Assembly (NCBI GenBank): GCA_037176725.1
Contig: JAZBRS010000059.1
Coordinates: 7,303,001 to 7,367,000, forward strand
Origin: Posidonia oceanica
Lineage: Eukaryota; Streptophyta; Magnoliopsida; Alismatales; Posidoniaceae
DNA length: 64,000 bases
Direction of reading: 5' to 3'
Made by a program: the position numbers and the translations under genes. The notes beneath the pieces were generated by a model. That model was not told the DNA's origin and searched no databases. It saw nothing but the letters and a program-made list of their open reading frames with translations. This document shows positions 53,344-63,681 of the stretch, piece after piece. Each line of letters begins with the position of its first letter. Position 1 is the stretch's first letter.

Positions 53344-56300
53344 TGTTGACACCCCATTTTGACAGGCTTGAACCAATTGGGACCTTCTGGTGACTTCTGG
53401 ATCTAAACCTAGGTCAAAACTACCACAATCTTTTTCATCTTACCCTTCAAAACAAGCCTAAACTTGACCTAAGCCTACACCTATTTCCCAAACCCAAAAC
53501 TTACCCAAAAACCATAGGAAAACCCATCACCCCCTACTTAGCAAACCTACCCAAACACTTAGAAATTTTCAACCCGAAACCATTCCCAAAAATCCTAGAA
53601 AACCTAGGTAAAGTTACCCTTTTCCTACACCTCAAAACCCTTCCAAAACTTTCTCAAAACTAAACCAAAGCCCTAGAACCAACACTAGAGACCCTAGGCT
53701 ACACATTCTCCAATTTTCACCCCTTTTCAAAACCTTTAAACCCTCCATTTACCCAAATTATCATTTTCTCTCTCTAGGATTATTCTTTTCTCTCTCCTCT
53801 CTCTCTCCTGATTATCCTCCTTCTTTTCATCCCCTTCTCTCCTTTTTTCTTGCCTGGCTGTGGGCCCCCTTTGTGCATCTATCTCTTCTCAATCTTATTT
53901 CTTATTTTTATCTTATTTTTAGCAATTTCCTTGACTTTCAAAAAATTATTTTCTTTCAACTCCTCTCTTTCCCTTTTATTCCTCCTTTTTTCCCTTTTCT
54001 TCTTCCTTCTTCTTTTCTTTTTCTTTATTTTGCTAAGTCCCTAAAAAATCCTTAAAAACCTCTAAAAACTTTAAAACAAAATGAAAACAAACCAAAACCC
54101 TAAGAAAAATAATTAAAAATATTAAGCAAACAATTAAAAACCTAAACCCAACTAAATCTAGCTAAAATGGAAAACCAAGAATGCAAGCTAAAAAATGCAA
54201 AACAAACCAAAAGAAAATGCTGTAAAATCAAGGAAAAAACTAAAATGCAATCAAAACCAACCAAAAGTGAAGACCCCATCAAAAATAATCAAAAGCAAAC
54301 CCTAAGAAGAAGTAAAACAATTAAAGACACTAAGACAAATAATTAATGAAAAACTTAACTTAACAAATCTAAGAGGAGCAATTTAAAAACTTAACTTAAA
54401 AAAAAGAGAGAAACAACTAAAGACTTAAAAACACTTAATTAAATAAGAGAAACTTAACTAAAAAACATCAAGAGAACTTAACAAACATAAGATCAAAAAT
54501 ATAATTCAAAGAAGACTTAAGAAGAATCCTAAAAGACTAAAATCAAAAGCCAAAACTCACTCTAATTAATCTAAAAACAAACTTTAAAAAAATCCTAATT
54601 AACATCCCAAGTACTTAACAAGAAAAACATAATGAAAAAACAACTTAAAAGGCTTGACAAACATTTAATCAAAATAAAAAACAGATCAAAAACAAAGAAA
54701 ACCCTTAAAACCCTAATCAAACCCAAAATCCCTCTAAACCTGATTAACCAACCAAAAACAGTCATTAAAAAATTTTAATCAAGGTCCTACCTTAAAATAC
54801 AATCACTCTAATAATTTTACCCATTTTTATTTTATTTTTATCCAATTTATTTCTCCTCTCTTTCCCTTCCATTTCTCTCTTTCTTCCTATCTTTCTTTTC
54901 TTCCTTTTCTCCTGCTGGGCCCAGTTCGGCCCCTTCCACCCCCCATCTTTCTTTTCTTTCTTTCTTTTTCTTTTTTTTCAGCTCGCGGCCCGACCCGTGG
55001 TCTGCTTCCTTCCTCCTCTGCCCTTCTTTCTTCTTCCTTCAGTTCTTCTTCTCTTCTCCCGCGAAGCCAACAGCACTCCCTCCCACCATTTGAATTCGAG
55101 TCTTCCCCCTCCATCAGATCACCTACAGCTCGCTTCTCCTCTCTCGTCTCTCAGCGCCAATTCCGGTGGGCATTTACTGCCCGTCTCCCTCGCCGCTTGC
55201 CTCCATCAGCTGCAGTGTTCGGCGCCGGTGGGATTTCAAAATCCACAACGCGCCCAGCAGCTTCCTCCTCTGCTTAAAAACCTCCGATCTTCTCCTCCTT
55301 CCAGGCCTTTGGTCATCCGAGAGAGAGAGCTAAGAAATTCAGAGAGAATTCCCCAGCAAAAAACTCCTTCTTCTTCCTCTGAAACCAGCAGCATTTCACC
55401 CTCCTCTTCCCCTGAAACCAAGCCCGTTCCAGCCATCCAATCCCTTGCATTTTCATCCCCCGAACACATCCAGAACACCAATACCCTTCCCCCTCCATTC
55501 CTCAGCCTTTCCACCCCAGAATCACCCCCTGTTCCACCAGAAATTCTCAGCAGCAACCCAACGCCACTTCTTCCAAAATTGCCACCTCTACTGAGCCCCA
55601 AATCCATCCAAACTTCTCCCACTTCCTCACCAGAACACCACCATCTTAGGCCACCTGAACCCCAGCCTTCTCCCCCCTCACAGGCCAAGACCAGCACTAC
55701 AAACACCTGTGACCTCTCTCCGCCAGAAAGTCACCCCATCTACAAACCTCACCTACAGTCCACCACGACCTAAGCTAACCATCCAGAGACATTCGCCCGG
55801 CCCCCAGAAGTTCACCGGTAGCTCCCATCCGGCCTGAGGGGCAGTGGACACCTCCCCCGGCCTCCGGCTGTCTCTGTGCACCCAAAAATTTCAAATCCAT
55901 CCACCAGTCTTCAAAGCTCGCGGCCAAGCATCTGGGAAGCACCGGAGGGCTCCGTGGAAGCGACTTCGATCCTCGCGAGCAGCAGACGACGCCCGCAGCA
56001 GCCGGACCAACCTCACCGTCGATCCCTGGATCAGTCGACGTCGGGAGGACTCCTCAGCCACGGAAACAGGTAGCTTTCTTCACCCGTAGATTAGTCTCCT
56101 TCCTCTCTCGCTTCTCCGCCTCTTAGCCTAGGGATTCCCTCTCTCCTGTGCCGGGTCAACGCTGGGTCAGCGTCGTCTTCTCTGGCGAGCTTCACAGTAC
56201 GTCCCGCCGCTCCGGTCAGCAGAACGTCGCTCCAGCAGCTGTCTCCGCTCCGCACGGGCCCCAGAAGCATGCTCCAGCCTTCAGACCGCACCGACGCTGC

Positions 56301-56639
56301 CTCGTCCGCCCGAACTGCGCTTGAGAAGGTCTGCAGACCTCCGGTGACTTCTCCGGTTCGCTCCAGCTAGCGTCGAACCTCGCCGGACGTCGCCCGAGCT
56401 TCGTCAGGTCCAGGTGAAGCCTTCCCGCCGGTCTGCGCAGCTCCAGCCTCCCTGTGCCGGCTTTTATGGACACTGGAAGCTTTTGCTACAGTGTCCATGG
56501 CCGTCGGCCATTTCACTATGCATTTATTTCCAGTTACCTTAGTTATTTTACCAAATATTGCATTTTTGGTCTCAGTTCTTGTTTATTTGCGTTCAGGTCC
56601 TTTATTTGATTAAATCTGTTTATTTCTGAATTAAAACCA

Positions 56640-57360
56640 TATAAAATTGCATGAAAAATATGTAGCTTTCTTTATTTACATGTCAGTCCTTTTACTGTGC
56701 TTTCCTTCAGTAATAAATTTGATTCTGGCTCTCCAGCTTTTGACTATTGCATTTTAGTCCTGCAGTTGATTAATCTGATTTAATGCACTAAGTTTGCCAT
56801 ATAAAATTGCATTTTAGGTCATTATTGTTTTCTGTAGTTGCCATTTAATTCTCTGTCCTGTTAACTTAGCTTTTATTTTTCAATTTTTGCTTGCTGCATT
56901 GCATTATTTCCCCCATGTTTTTTGATTTTTGCATATAGGTCCTTCCTCAATGCACAGTAGTCATTTAAATGCATATTTTGCTTATAAAATTGCATTTTTG
57001 ACCCTGCATGATTTGAAAATTGCACATAGGTCCTCTGCATGCTTATAAAAATCATTTAAATGCATATTTTGCTTATAAAATTGCATTTTAGCCCCCACAT
57101 GTTTGGAAAATTGCATATAGGTCCGCCATCTGCATTCCCAAACCCATTAGACCCCTGTTTTGCTGAAAAATTGCATTCTGGACCCTGATGATTTCAAAAT
57201 TGCATTCTAAACTGCCACATGGTTTCAAAGCTTGTTCTGATACATATTCATCTTGGAAAATTGCATGCAGACCCTCTTTTTTTTCAAAATCCTTGCATAA
57301 AAGCCCCAAACTTTTCAAAACCTTTGCATTTAGACCCCCATCCTTTCAAAAATTGCATTT
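56640..57360 (+). repeat. Interspersed AAAATTGCAT motif cluster in the solo LTR
   Basis: At least nine exact AAAATTGCAT words, often followed by a few bases and then GGNCC or CCCC (for example near 56804, 56990, 57079, 57108, 57168, 57198). Irregular spacing. The unit A LTR has the same feature at about 27850-28600 on its strand. Confidence 0.75.
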
Positions 57361-58149
57361 AAATCCCCAATTTTCTGAAAAATCACCCTTAAGCCTTTTT
57401 CTTGCATTCTGCATGCATTGCACTCATGCATTTTAGTTTTTTGCATCCTTTGCACACACTTAAACACTCCTAGCTCCCATTTACATGGGAGGACCTGTTT
57501 TGCACACCCCTAGGACCTCCTGTACACTTAGATCTATTCTTCTCCCCTGTTCTGGCCCCCCTGCCTTGAAGCTGGGATGTCTTCCAATCCGACCGTTGGA
57601 TCCTCTCAAACAAGCTACCCGGACGACCCCGGCGGAGCGCTCTTCAGCATGGACCAAGCAGATCCCAGATCAGGCTTCAGATTTCCCAGGTACGTCCTCC
57701 TGAACCCCTGCACAGCATTCATTTGCATACCATTTGCATTGCATGCATCGTTTTCGCTTTCTGTTTTCTTGAACATGTAGAATAGGACTTCCTCTTCTTA
57801 TCTATCAGCTCTGCTCACCTTTTTCGCGTATTCCCAGGTGCTTTGCGTTGCGTTTCCCCTGGATTCACCACTAATTATGACTTTCTTCCCCCTTTTCCCC
57901 GATCCGATCGCACTGCGAGCTTTGGGCAGCGTGCGAGACACATCGTGGGGCGGTTTAGTGGGAAACAGTCACAAAGCGGTGGCAATCCCTCCACTTGCTC
58001 ATTTTCCCCATTGTAGGTCTTCACACCTACTCTGCGTGGCCCTTAAACAGTGTCTGTTCTCATACACGCACTGTTTGCTTTTCCTTTCGCTTTTCTTATC
58101 CTCTCCCTTTGCATTTGCATCTGCATGGTTTTGCCGAGGTTTTATTCCG

Positions 58150-58620
58150 CCGCTTTTGGCACCATTTTGCGTGCCCGCTTTGCTTTTGGCACCGTTTTGC
58201 GTGCCCGCTTCGCTTTTGGCACCGTTTTGCGTGCCCGCTTCGCTTTTGGCACCGTTTTGCATGCCCGCTTTGTTTTTGGCACCGTTTTGCCTGCCCGCTT
58301 CGCTTTTGGCACCGTTTTGCCTGCCCGCTTCGCTTTTGGCACCGTTTTGCCTGCCCGCTTCGCTTTTGGCACCGTTTTGTGTGCCCGCTTTGCTTTTGGC
58401 ACCGTTTCGCGTGTCTGCTTTGTTTTTGGCACCGTTTCGCGTGCCCGCTTTGTCTTTGGCACCATTTTGCGTGCCCGCTTTGTCTTTGGCACCGTTTTGC
58501 GTGCCCGCTTCGCTTTTTGGCACCGTTTTGCGTGCCCACTTTGTTTCTGGCACTGTTTTGCGTGCCGATCTCGTTTTCTTGCACCGTTTCGCGTGCTGCT
58601 CTCATTTCTTGCATTGTTTC
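58150..58620 (+). repeat. 30-bp minisatellite, about 15 copies, in the solo LTR
   Basis: Unit core CGCTTTTGGCACCGTTTTGC followed by GTGCCCGCTT; most copies differ at one to three bases and the phase holds exactly for at least ten copies (58201-58500). Because 30 is a multiple of three and the unit lacks stops, several frames stay open on both strands, giving false repetitive ORFs of 116-289 codons. Confidence 0.95.
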
Positions 58621-59290
58621 GCGTGTTTTACGCTGTTTTCTCTTGCATGTCGCCTGCATTGCTTGGTTTTACCGTTGTTTTGCTTTTCCGCTTGCATTTG
58701 CATATAGGACAGTGATGCTTACTGTCTGGAGTTCTCACGAGCCAGGTTTCGCCCGGTTCGGAACACAGACAGCGCTGCTGAGCACTTAGACTGCACGTTT
58801 ACTTTCCTTGCATTGCATCCTACCACTTAGAGCACACCTATGAGCATTCATTCTGGCATTCATTGGCATTTAGGCATTCCAATCTGCATTTCCCTGCGTA
58901 TGCGAGTGTAAGCCTAGAAAGACCGATTCTCGGGCGTGTTGGGGGTGCCTAACACCTTCCCCGCACGTAACAGGAGTCCTTGCCTAGTCTTTTGGCCCGC
59001 AATGACCATATCGCCCTTATCCTAGGCATGAGTCATCTCATTTGCATGTATTTGCATTTGTTTTCCTTTGCATTGCTTTGCTTTGCATTTCTTGCTTGGT
59101 TTTGCGTGTTAACTCATGCATTTCCCCCGGTTTTCCTTGTCTCCTGATAATAGACACGGTGGCGACTCTGAATTGTCTTATCTTCTTCTTTTCTTACCTT
59201 TTCTCTTCTATTTTAAGTGTTTTCGAGTTGAGCCCTCCTCCTCGGACATCGCCGCCAATAGTAAGCCTGATTCTGATTGGAATTACTACA

Positions 59291-59609
59291 ATATGCATAC
59301 GGGAACAACCCCCGATCAGTATTTATTTTCTTTTAGTCATGACATTCCATTCACCTTCGTTACTGATACTACACCGAAGCTAATCTATGTCATTTTGTTT
59401 TGAAGGAAAGGAAGGAACTCATGCAGCACGAGGAAGCCGCTAGACGACACCCTACCGTCGATCTAGTGGTCCGAGGACCTGCATTATCATAATCTCCCCC
59501 AGGTGTCTTGTCTGCCCAGAGATGAGTGGCGATCACAACAAAGGCTGTCGACGTCGTGGAAGCGCTGACATCTCCTTAAACACCCCCCCCCTCGAATTCC
59601 ACATCTACA
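59291..59609 (+). mobile_element. 3' LTR of element C, last part (with right ATATG copy)
   Basis: 59291-59295 is the second copy of the solo-LTR target duplication. 59296-59609 completes the LTR and ends CACATCTACA, matching the 5' LTR end at 33100. Copia sequence follows at once. Confidence 0.93.
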
Positions 59610-61703
59610 GTCTCTCCTACTGATATAGTTGGTTGTGAGTCTTTTGCTGCTACTTCTGATGTAGTTGTTCATCATATGACTACTAGAGCTAAAGTAGGTA
59701 TCAGAAAGCCTAATCCTAAATATGCATTTCATATTGAAGTTAAATCAATTCCTTCTGAGCCTAAGGCTTCGTTTGGTTGGGATTATGGGCCTCTAGATTA
59801 TCAAATAATCTTGACAATGATCACTATCCCAACCAAATGGGTTTGACAGTGACTGATTATACATGATATCCGAGACTCTGTTGATTTCAAAATAAAACTA
59901 TTGGCATAATCGACCAGATGGTGCGATTTTGATAGAATCTAATGGATTATGAAGGTACATTTACCTTCTTACCTCCATGGCAATATGAAGTTACGTGATT
60001 TACCTAACGAAAATTACCATGAATGCCGTCAATTTACCTAACTAAAAACATGACCTATAGGAGAATACCATGAATTTATGTTGGGAAGAAAAACATGACC
60101 TATAGGAGAATACATCATATTGGGATGGGTTCTTTATCTTACTATAAATATATCATATTACAAGTGTATTCTAGTATTATTATACTATTTGCATGTAAAT
60201 CACCGTCATCACCTAATGAAAGAATTTTGTGGTCATCCAAGCTACATTTAAATTCATAAGGGTAAATATGTCATTTCGAACAACAAAAGCAATGCTAAAA
60301 TCTACATCCAAATTAGATTCAATATTCTCTAGATTTTACACCCATAATCTTACAACTATTTCACCTTGACTTGCGTGCATAGAATCATGATTCTACATCC
60401 AAAATCTATTCCAAAATTGTATCTAAATGATGCCTAAGACTGTTAAATCGGCTATTAAGCATGAGGGATGGAAATTTACTATGCTAGATGAATTAAAGGC
60501 TTTATATGCTAATAATGCTTGGAGTTTAGTTCCTAAAACAGATGACATGCATATTATTGGTTCTAAATGGGTGTTTAGAACTTAGTTGAATGTAGCTGGT
60601 GAATTAGATAGACTTAAAACAAGGTTAGTAGCTAAAGGTTTTACTCAAGTTGAAGGAGTTAATTTTTCTGAAACCTTTTCTCCTGTGGTTAAACCTTGCA
60701 CTATTAGAACTATGCTATCTATTGCTATTGTAAAAAATTGGAATATTAAGCAATTGGATGTTACCAACGCATTTCTACATGGTGAATTGCAAGAGCCAGT
60801 GTTTATGACACAACCACCTGGTTTTGAAGATGTTGACAAGCAAGGTTATGTCAGTAAACTTAATAGTGCATTGTATGGACTCAAGCAAGCATCTAGAGCC
60901 TGGTTTGATAAGTTTAGCTCTTTCCTATTGGAGTATGGTTTCTTCTGTAGCATGGCTGATTGTTTGTTGCTTATTCTGAACAATTCAAAAGGAATGCTTT
61001 ATCTTTTGTTATATGTTGATGATATAATACTGACAAGAAGTTCATCATAATTGATTGATGATTTTGTAACTAGTGTTAGTAAAGCCTTTGCTATGAAAGA
61101 TTTGGGATACCTAGACAATTTTTTGGGAATTGAAGTGTCCAAAGTTGCTGCTGGACTATTTCTTTCTTAGAAACGATATGCAGCATCCATACTAAAAAAG
61201 GCAGAGATTGGTAATTGCAAACTAGTTAGGACACCATCAGCAACAAAGTTCAAATCTACATTGGGAAGTATGATAAGTCCTTTCCTGATTGTCATCTGTT
61301 CAGGAGTCTAGTGGGATCTTTACAATATTTAACTTTCACTAGGCTAGATTTGACTTTTGCTATGAATTTTGTGAGTAAATTTATGCAGAATTCACTCACT
61401 TTCTTATGGTGAAGAGAATTCTGAGATATGTTCATGGCACTCTGGATAAGGGTGTTCTAATAAAAACACAGTCATCATTGGATATATTTGCCTATTCTGA
61501 TGCAGATTGGGCAGGCTGTCCTTTTAGTAGAAGATCTACTTCAGGACTTTATGTATTCTTGGGAGCTAACTATGTTACTTGGAGTGCAAAAAAACAACCT
61601 ACTGTTTCACGTTCAAGTTCAGAAGCTGAGTACAGAGCAATGGCTTGTGTTGCTGCTGATGTAACTTGGATAGCTCATCTGTTGAAAGACTTGGGTATGC
61701 CAA
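59610..61703 (+). pseudogene. pol: Ty1/copia pol fragment (RT and RNase H), decayed
   Basis: Begins in the linker before RT (TTRAKVGIRKPNPKYAF), broken by a MITE, then RT: SAIKHEGWKFTM, a TAG at 60583, LVAKGFTQVEGVNFSETFSPV, LDVTNAFLHGEL, YVDD encoded near 61012. TAA at 61048 and TAG near 61168 follow, then a frame change near 61300. The RNase H is open from 61406 (YSDADWAGCP, SSSEAEYRA). The fragment is cut at the left by element C and at the right by LTR D at 61704, so its 5' half lies left of the window. Oldest layer of the nest. Confidence 0.9.
59764..60434. mobile_element. Tourist/PIF-Harbinger-like MITE in copia pol
   Basis: 671 bp, starting GGCTTCGTTTGG and ending ATGATGCC (imperfect terminal inverted repeat), with TAA on both sides (59761-59763, 60435-60437). 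Without the insert and one TAA, the copia frame continues without a break across the site, which fixes the ends. AT-rich and non-coding. A 3-bp TAA duplication is typical of PIF/Harbinger. Near the left end an inner inverted pair (TTTGGTTGGGAT at 59771 with ATCCCAACCAAA near 59831) suggests a more complex or composite MITE. Confidence 0.75.
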
Positions 61704-61935
61704 TGTAGACACCCCATTTTGACAGCTTGGACGATTGGTGGACCTTGCTGGAGGCTCGCTTGGATTTCGGGATGGCTATCTCTCTCTCAAACCCACCCTA
61801 AAACCTCACCAAACCCCAAAACCTTCCTAAACCCACCTAAACACTCACAAAGCTCCACCTAAGCCTTCCTAAGCCTTAGCCAACACCTAACTTAAGCCAA
61901 AACACCCCAAAACAACCATTTAACCTCTTGGACTC

Positions 61936-61993
61936 ATTGGACGCAAGCATTGGCAACGTCCTACGTTGGATGCGCTTTGTGCCAGCGTCCAAT
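61936..61993. repeat. Hairpin units D1 and D2 (29 nt each, adjacent)
   Basis: D1 61936-61964, arms ATTGGACGC / ACGTCCTAC; D2 61965-61993, arms GTTGGATGC / GCGTCCAAT. The outer flanks GACTCATTGGACGC (61931) and GCGTCCAATGAGTC (61985) are exact reverse complements, so the pair can also fold as one larger stem. Confidence 0.88.
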
Positions 61994-62825
61994 GAGTCGA
62001 GGACTGCAAACCGCCTCCACCACTTCTGGCTCACCGATCCTATCCTCTCCTTCGTCAGCCCACTTACTATCGATCCCCTCGGCCACTTACTCACCGCTCT
62101 CGGCCACCCACTATGCGCCAAGGCCACTTACTCGGCCTGCCACGGTGTCTTCTCTCCCCCGGTGGACTTCCTGCTCTCACCACCACCCACTGCCATGGCC
62201 GCTTGTGCTCTTGCCACCACGGCGACTTTGGTGACCTCCTGACACGCCACACTTACTCTCCTGACACCCATGACTTGACTTACACCCCTAGCCACAGCCT
62301 TTCCTCCGAGGGGTGTGCCATTTTTCACCATCTTCTTCGTCGGCAACCAAAGGAGAACCCAACACTCCCGAATCCTCTTCACACACCACACACACCTCTG
62401 GAAACCGGAGAAGCTTCTGAGAGATCCCCTTAGCCTTCCCGAACCTTCCTCCTCAGGCGAGAGAGCCCACAGCAGCCTCCCCTTCCGCGAGCTTGCAGCA
62501 TTCCGTCCAAGCTCGCCGGCGGTCGTGCACAACTCCGCCAGGTCACGCGTAGGTACATCTTTTTCCTTCGGCACGTCCCTCACCTCCTCCCCATCGTAGC
62601 CAAGCTTCACAGCTAGGCTTCATGGCTTTTCGGCCCCACAGTTGGTCGAAAATGCCATGAACACCGGTGGAAAAAGGGAGGAGGTGGGTGGAGCAATCCT
62701 CGTGCCCATTTCTAGCTTTAAATGCATGATTATGTTCGTTATTGCTTCCTCATGCTTGCTAGCTAGTTAGATTTCAATTTTCAATCGATTTGACCACTAA
62801 TCTTGGCCGGGAAAGATCCCGACCT

Positions 62826-62882
62826 GTTGGACGCACAACCTGGTGTGTCCAACATTGGACGTGCCAATATGTAGCGTCCAAC
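62826..62882. repeat. Hairpin units D3 and D4
   Basis: D3 62826-62853 (GTTGGACGC / GTGTCCAAC, 28 nt); D4 62854-62882 (ATTGGACGT / GCGTCCAAC, 29 nt). Adjacent without a gap. Confidence 0.88.
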
Positions 62883-63054
62883 ACCCTTTACTGGTTTACT
62901 TAGCTTCTTTTCCTTGCTGGCATGTCTACAATGATGCTTCTCTGTAGGTTTTCCTTGCATGCTTTCTTCCATGCTTCCAGATGCCATGCCATGTCTAGTA
63001 TAAAGTCTTGGTCTGGATCTATGCCATACTTCTTTATGCCATGCTCTTCTGTGT

Positions 63055-63083
63055 GTTGGATGCAGCTGTACCCTGCGTCCTAT
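63055..63083. repeat. Hairpin unit D5, single
   Basis: 63055-63083, arms GTTGGATGC / GCGTCCTAT, 29 nt. It lies directly before the second LTR-like start at 63085, so a partner unit may have been separated by an insertion. Confidence 0.8.
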
Positions 63084-63297
63084 GTGTAGATACCCCGTTT
63101 TGGCACTCCCTTCATGTTAGTATAGTCTCTTGCATTAGGTCGCTCTTAGAAGCCCTCTGCCCAATCCAGGATGTCTCACTCAAGCCAAATGTTTTCTCCT
63201 TAGTCCAAAATGTTATCCTTATCTAAGCCCCAAGTGTCGGCAACTTGAATGTTTCTTCATGTCCTGACCAAATTTGAAAATTGAACTGACTGAGGGT

Positions 63298-63381
63298 GTT
63301 GTACGCTAGCTCCTCCGCGTACAACGTTGGCCGCTGGTTCTACAGCGGCTAACATTGGCCGTTGGTTTTCTAGCGTCCAAC
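63298..63381. repeat. Hairpin units D6, D7 and D8 (three in a row)
   Basis: D6 63298-63325 (GTTGTACGC / GCGTACAAC, perfect nine-base arms); D7 63326-63353 (GTTGGCCGC / GCGGCTAAC); D8 63354-63381 (ATTGGCCGT / GCGTCCAAC). Each 28 nt, no gaps. Confidence 0.9.
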
Positions 63382-63554
63382 AGAGCAACCTAGTCAGCCC
63401 AAAGCTTTCCTTATTTGGCCAAATCCAAAAATCATTCTTTTGCCTTCTTTGATCCTGTTGACCGATCAAAGCCATCAAAGCTGAGTTTAAACACACTTAA
63501 TGACTCCTTAATTGGGGAATCTTCTCTTATCCTGACAGTTATGTCTCGGAGGTC

Positions 63555-63610
63555 GTTATAAGCTGGGACTCTCGCTTATAACGTTATACGCTAGTTTTCC
63601 AGCATATAAC
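63555..63610. repeat. Hairpin units D9 and D10
   Basis: D9 63555-63582 (GTTATAAGC / GCTTATAAC, perfect); D10 63583-63610 (GTTATACGC / GCATATAAC, one mismatch). D10 ends 64 bp before the TATA box. Confidence 0.9.
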
Positions 63611-63674
63611 ACTTCTGAAACAGGAAATTCTGCTAACTTGGCATTTGTGTCCTTTTTTGTTCCTCCCCTGCTTC

Positions 63675-63681
63675 TATAAAA
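63675..63681 (+). promoter_or_regulatory. TATA box in LTR D
   Basis: TATAAAA in CTTCTATAAAAGCAGGGG, followed about 30 bp later by the likely transcription start. Hairpin D10 lies 64 bp upstream. Confidence 0.7.

Larger units (their letters stand above)
53344..59290 (+). mobile_element. Solo LTR of family A in the 3' LTR of element C
   Basis: 5,947 bp, from TGTTGACACC to AATTACTACA (TG...CA), flanked by ATATG on both sides. It aligns with the unit A LTR (26153-31927) in the opposite orientation throughout, with clear divergence. No internal region, primer site or second LTR remains, so it arose by LTR-LTR recombination of a full element. It holds a 258-codon Pro/Ser-rich frame (54997-55773) that follows the C-rich composition, a cluster of AAAATTGCAT words (56640-57360), and an expanded 30-bp tandem array (58150-58620). 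No gene is supported inside it. Confidence 0.95.
31928..59609 (+). mobile_element. Element C: degenerate Tat-type Ty3/gypsy with antisense PMD genes
   Basis: LTRs start TGTAGATATCC and end CACATCTACA. The 5' LTR is missing its first 398 bp because array A/B inserted at that point; the 3' LTR is complete but split by a solo LTR. Order: 5' LTR, primer site (33108), leader, gag plus first protease domain, second protease domain, G-patch, spacer, RT-RNase H-RNase H-integrase, spacer, nine-exon PMD gene on the minus strand, DUF7745-like ORF on the minus strand, polypurine tract (52075), 3' LTR. The two LTRs differ by roughly 2-3% by eye, so the insertion is older than A/B. It lies in a copia pol; GTCTC after 59609 is the expected right target duplication, with its partner outside the window. 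Confidence 0.88.

Noticed and set aside
54997..55773. 258-codon Pro/Ser-rich frame in the solo LTR, with a shorter similar frame in the unit A LTR
   Set aside because: The C-rich transcribed region of the LTR explains it; the homologous stretch of unit A is broken into short pieces, so no conserved protein is supported.
57995..58789. Long repetitive open frames on both strands (up to 289 codons) rich in FWHRFACPL- or AKRARKTVPK-like repeats
   Set aside because: They come from the 30-bp minisatellite, which has no stop in several frames. They lie inside a solo LTR and have no protein features.
62113..62610. 160-codon minus-strand frame in LTR D
   Set aside because: GC-rich LTR sequence without recognisable domains; opposite to the likely transcribed strand.
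58150..63610. CRISPR-like look of regularly spaced 28-30-bp repeats
   Set aside because: The 30-bp units abut with no unique spacers, the D hairpins differ in arm sequence, no cas genes occur, and the DNA is a plant nuclear repeat region.
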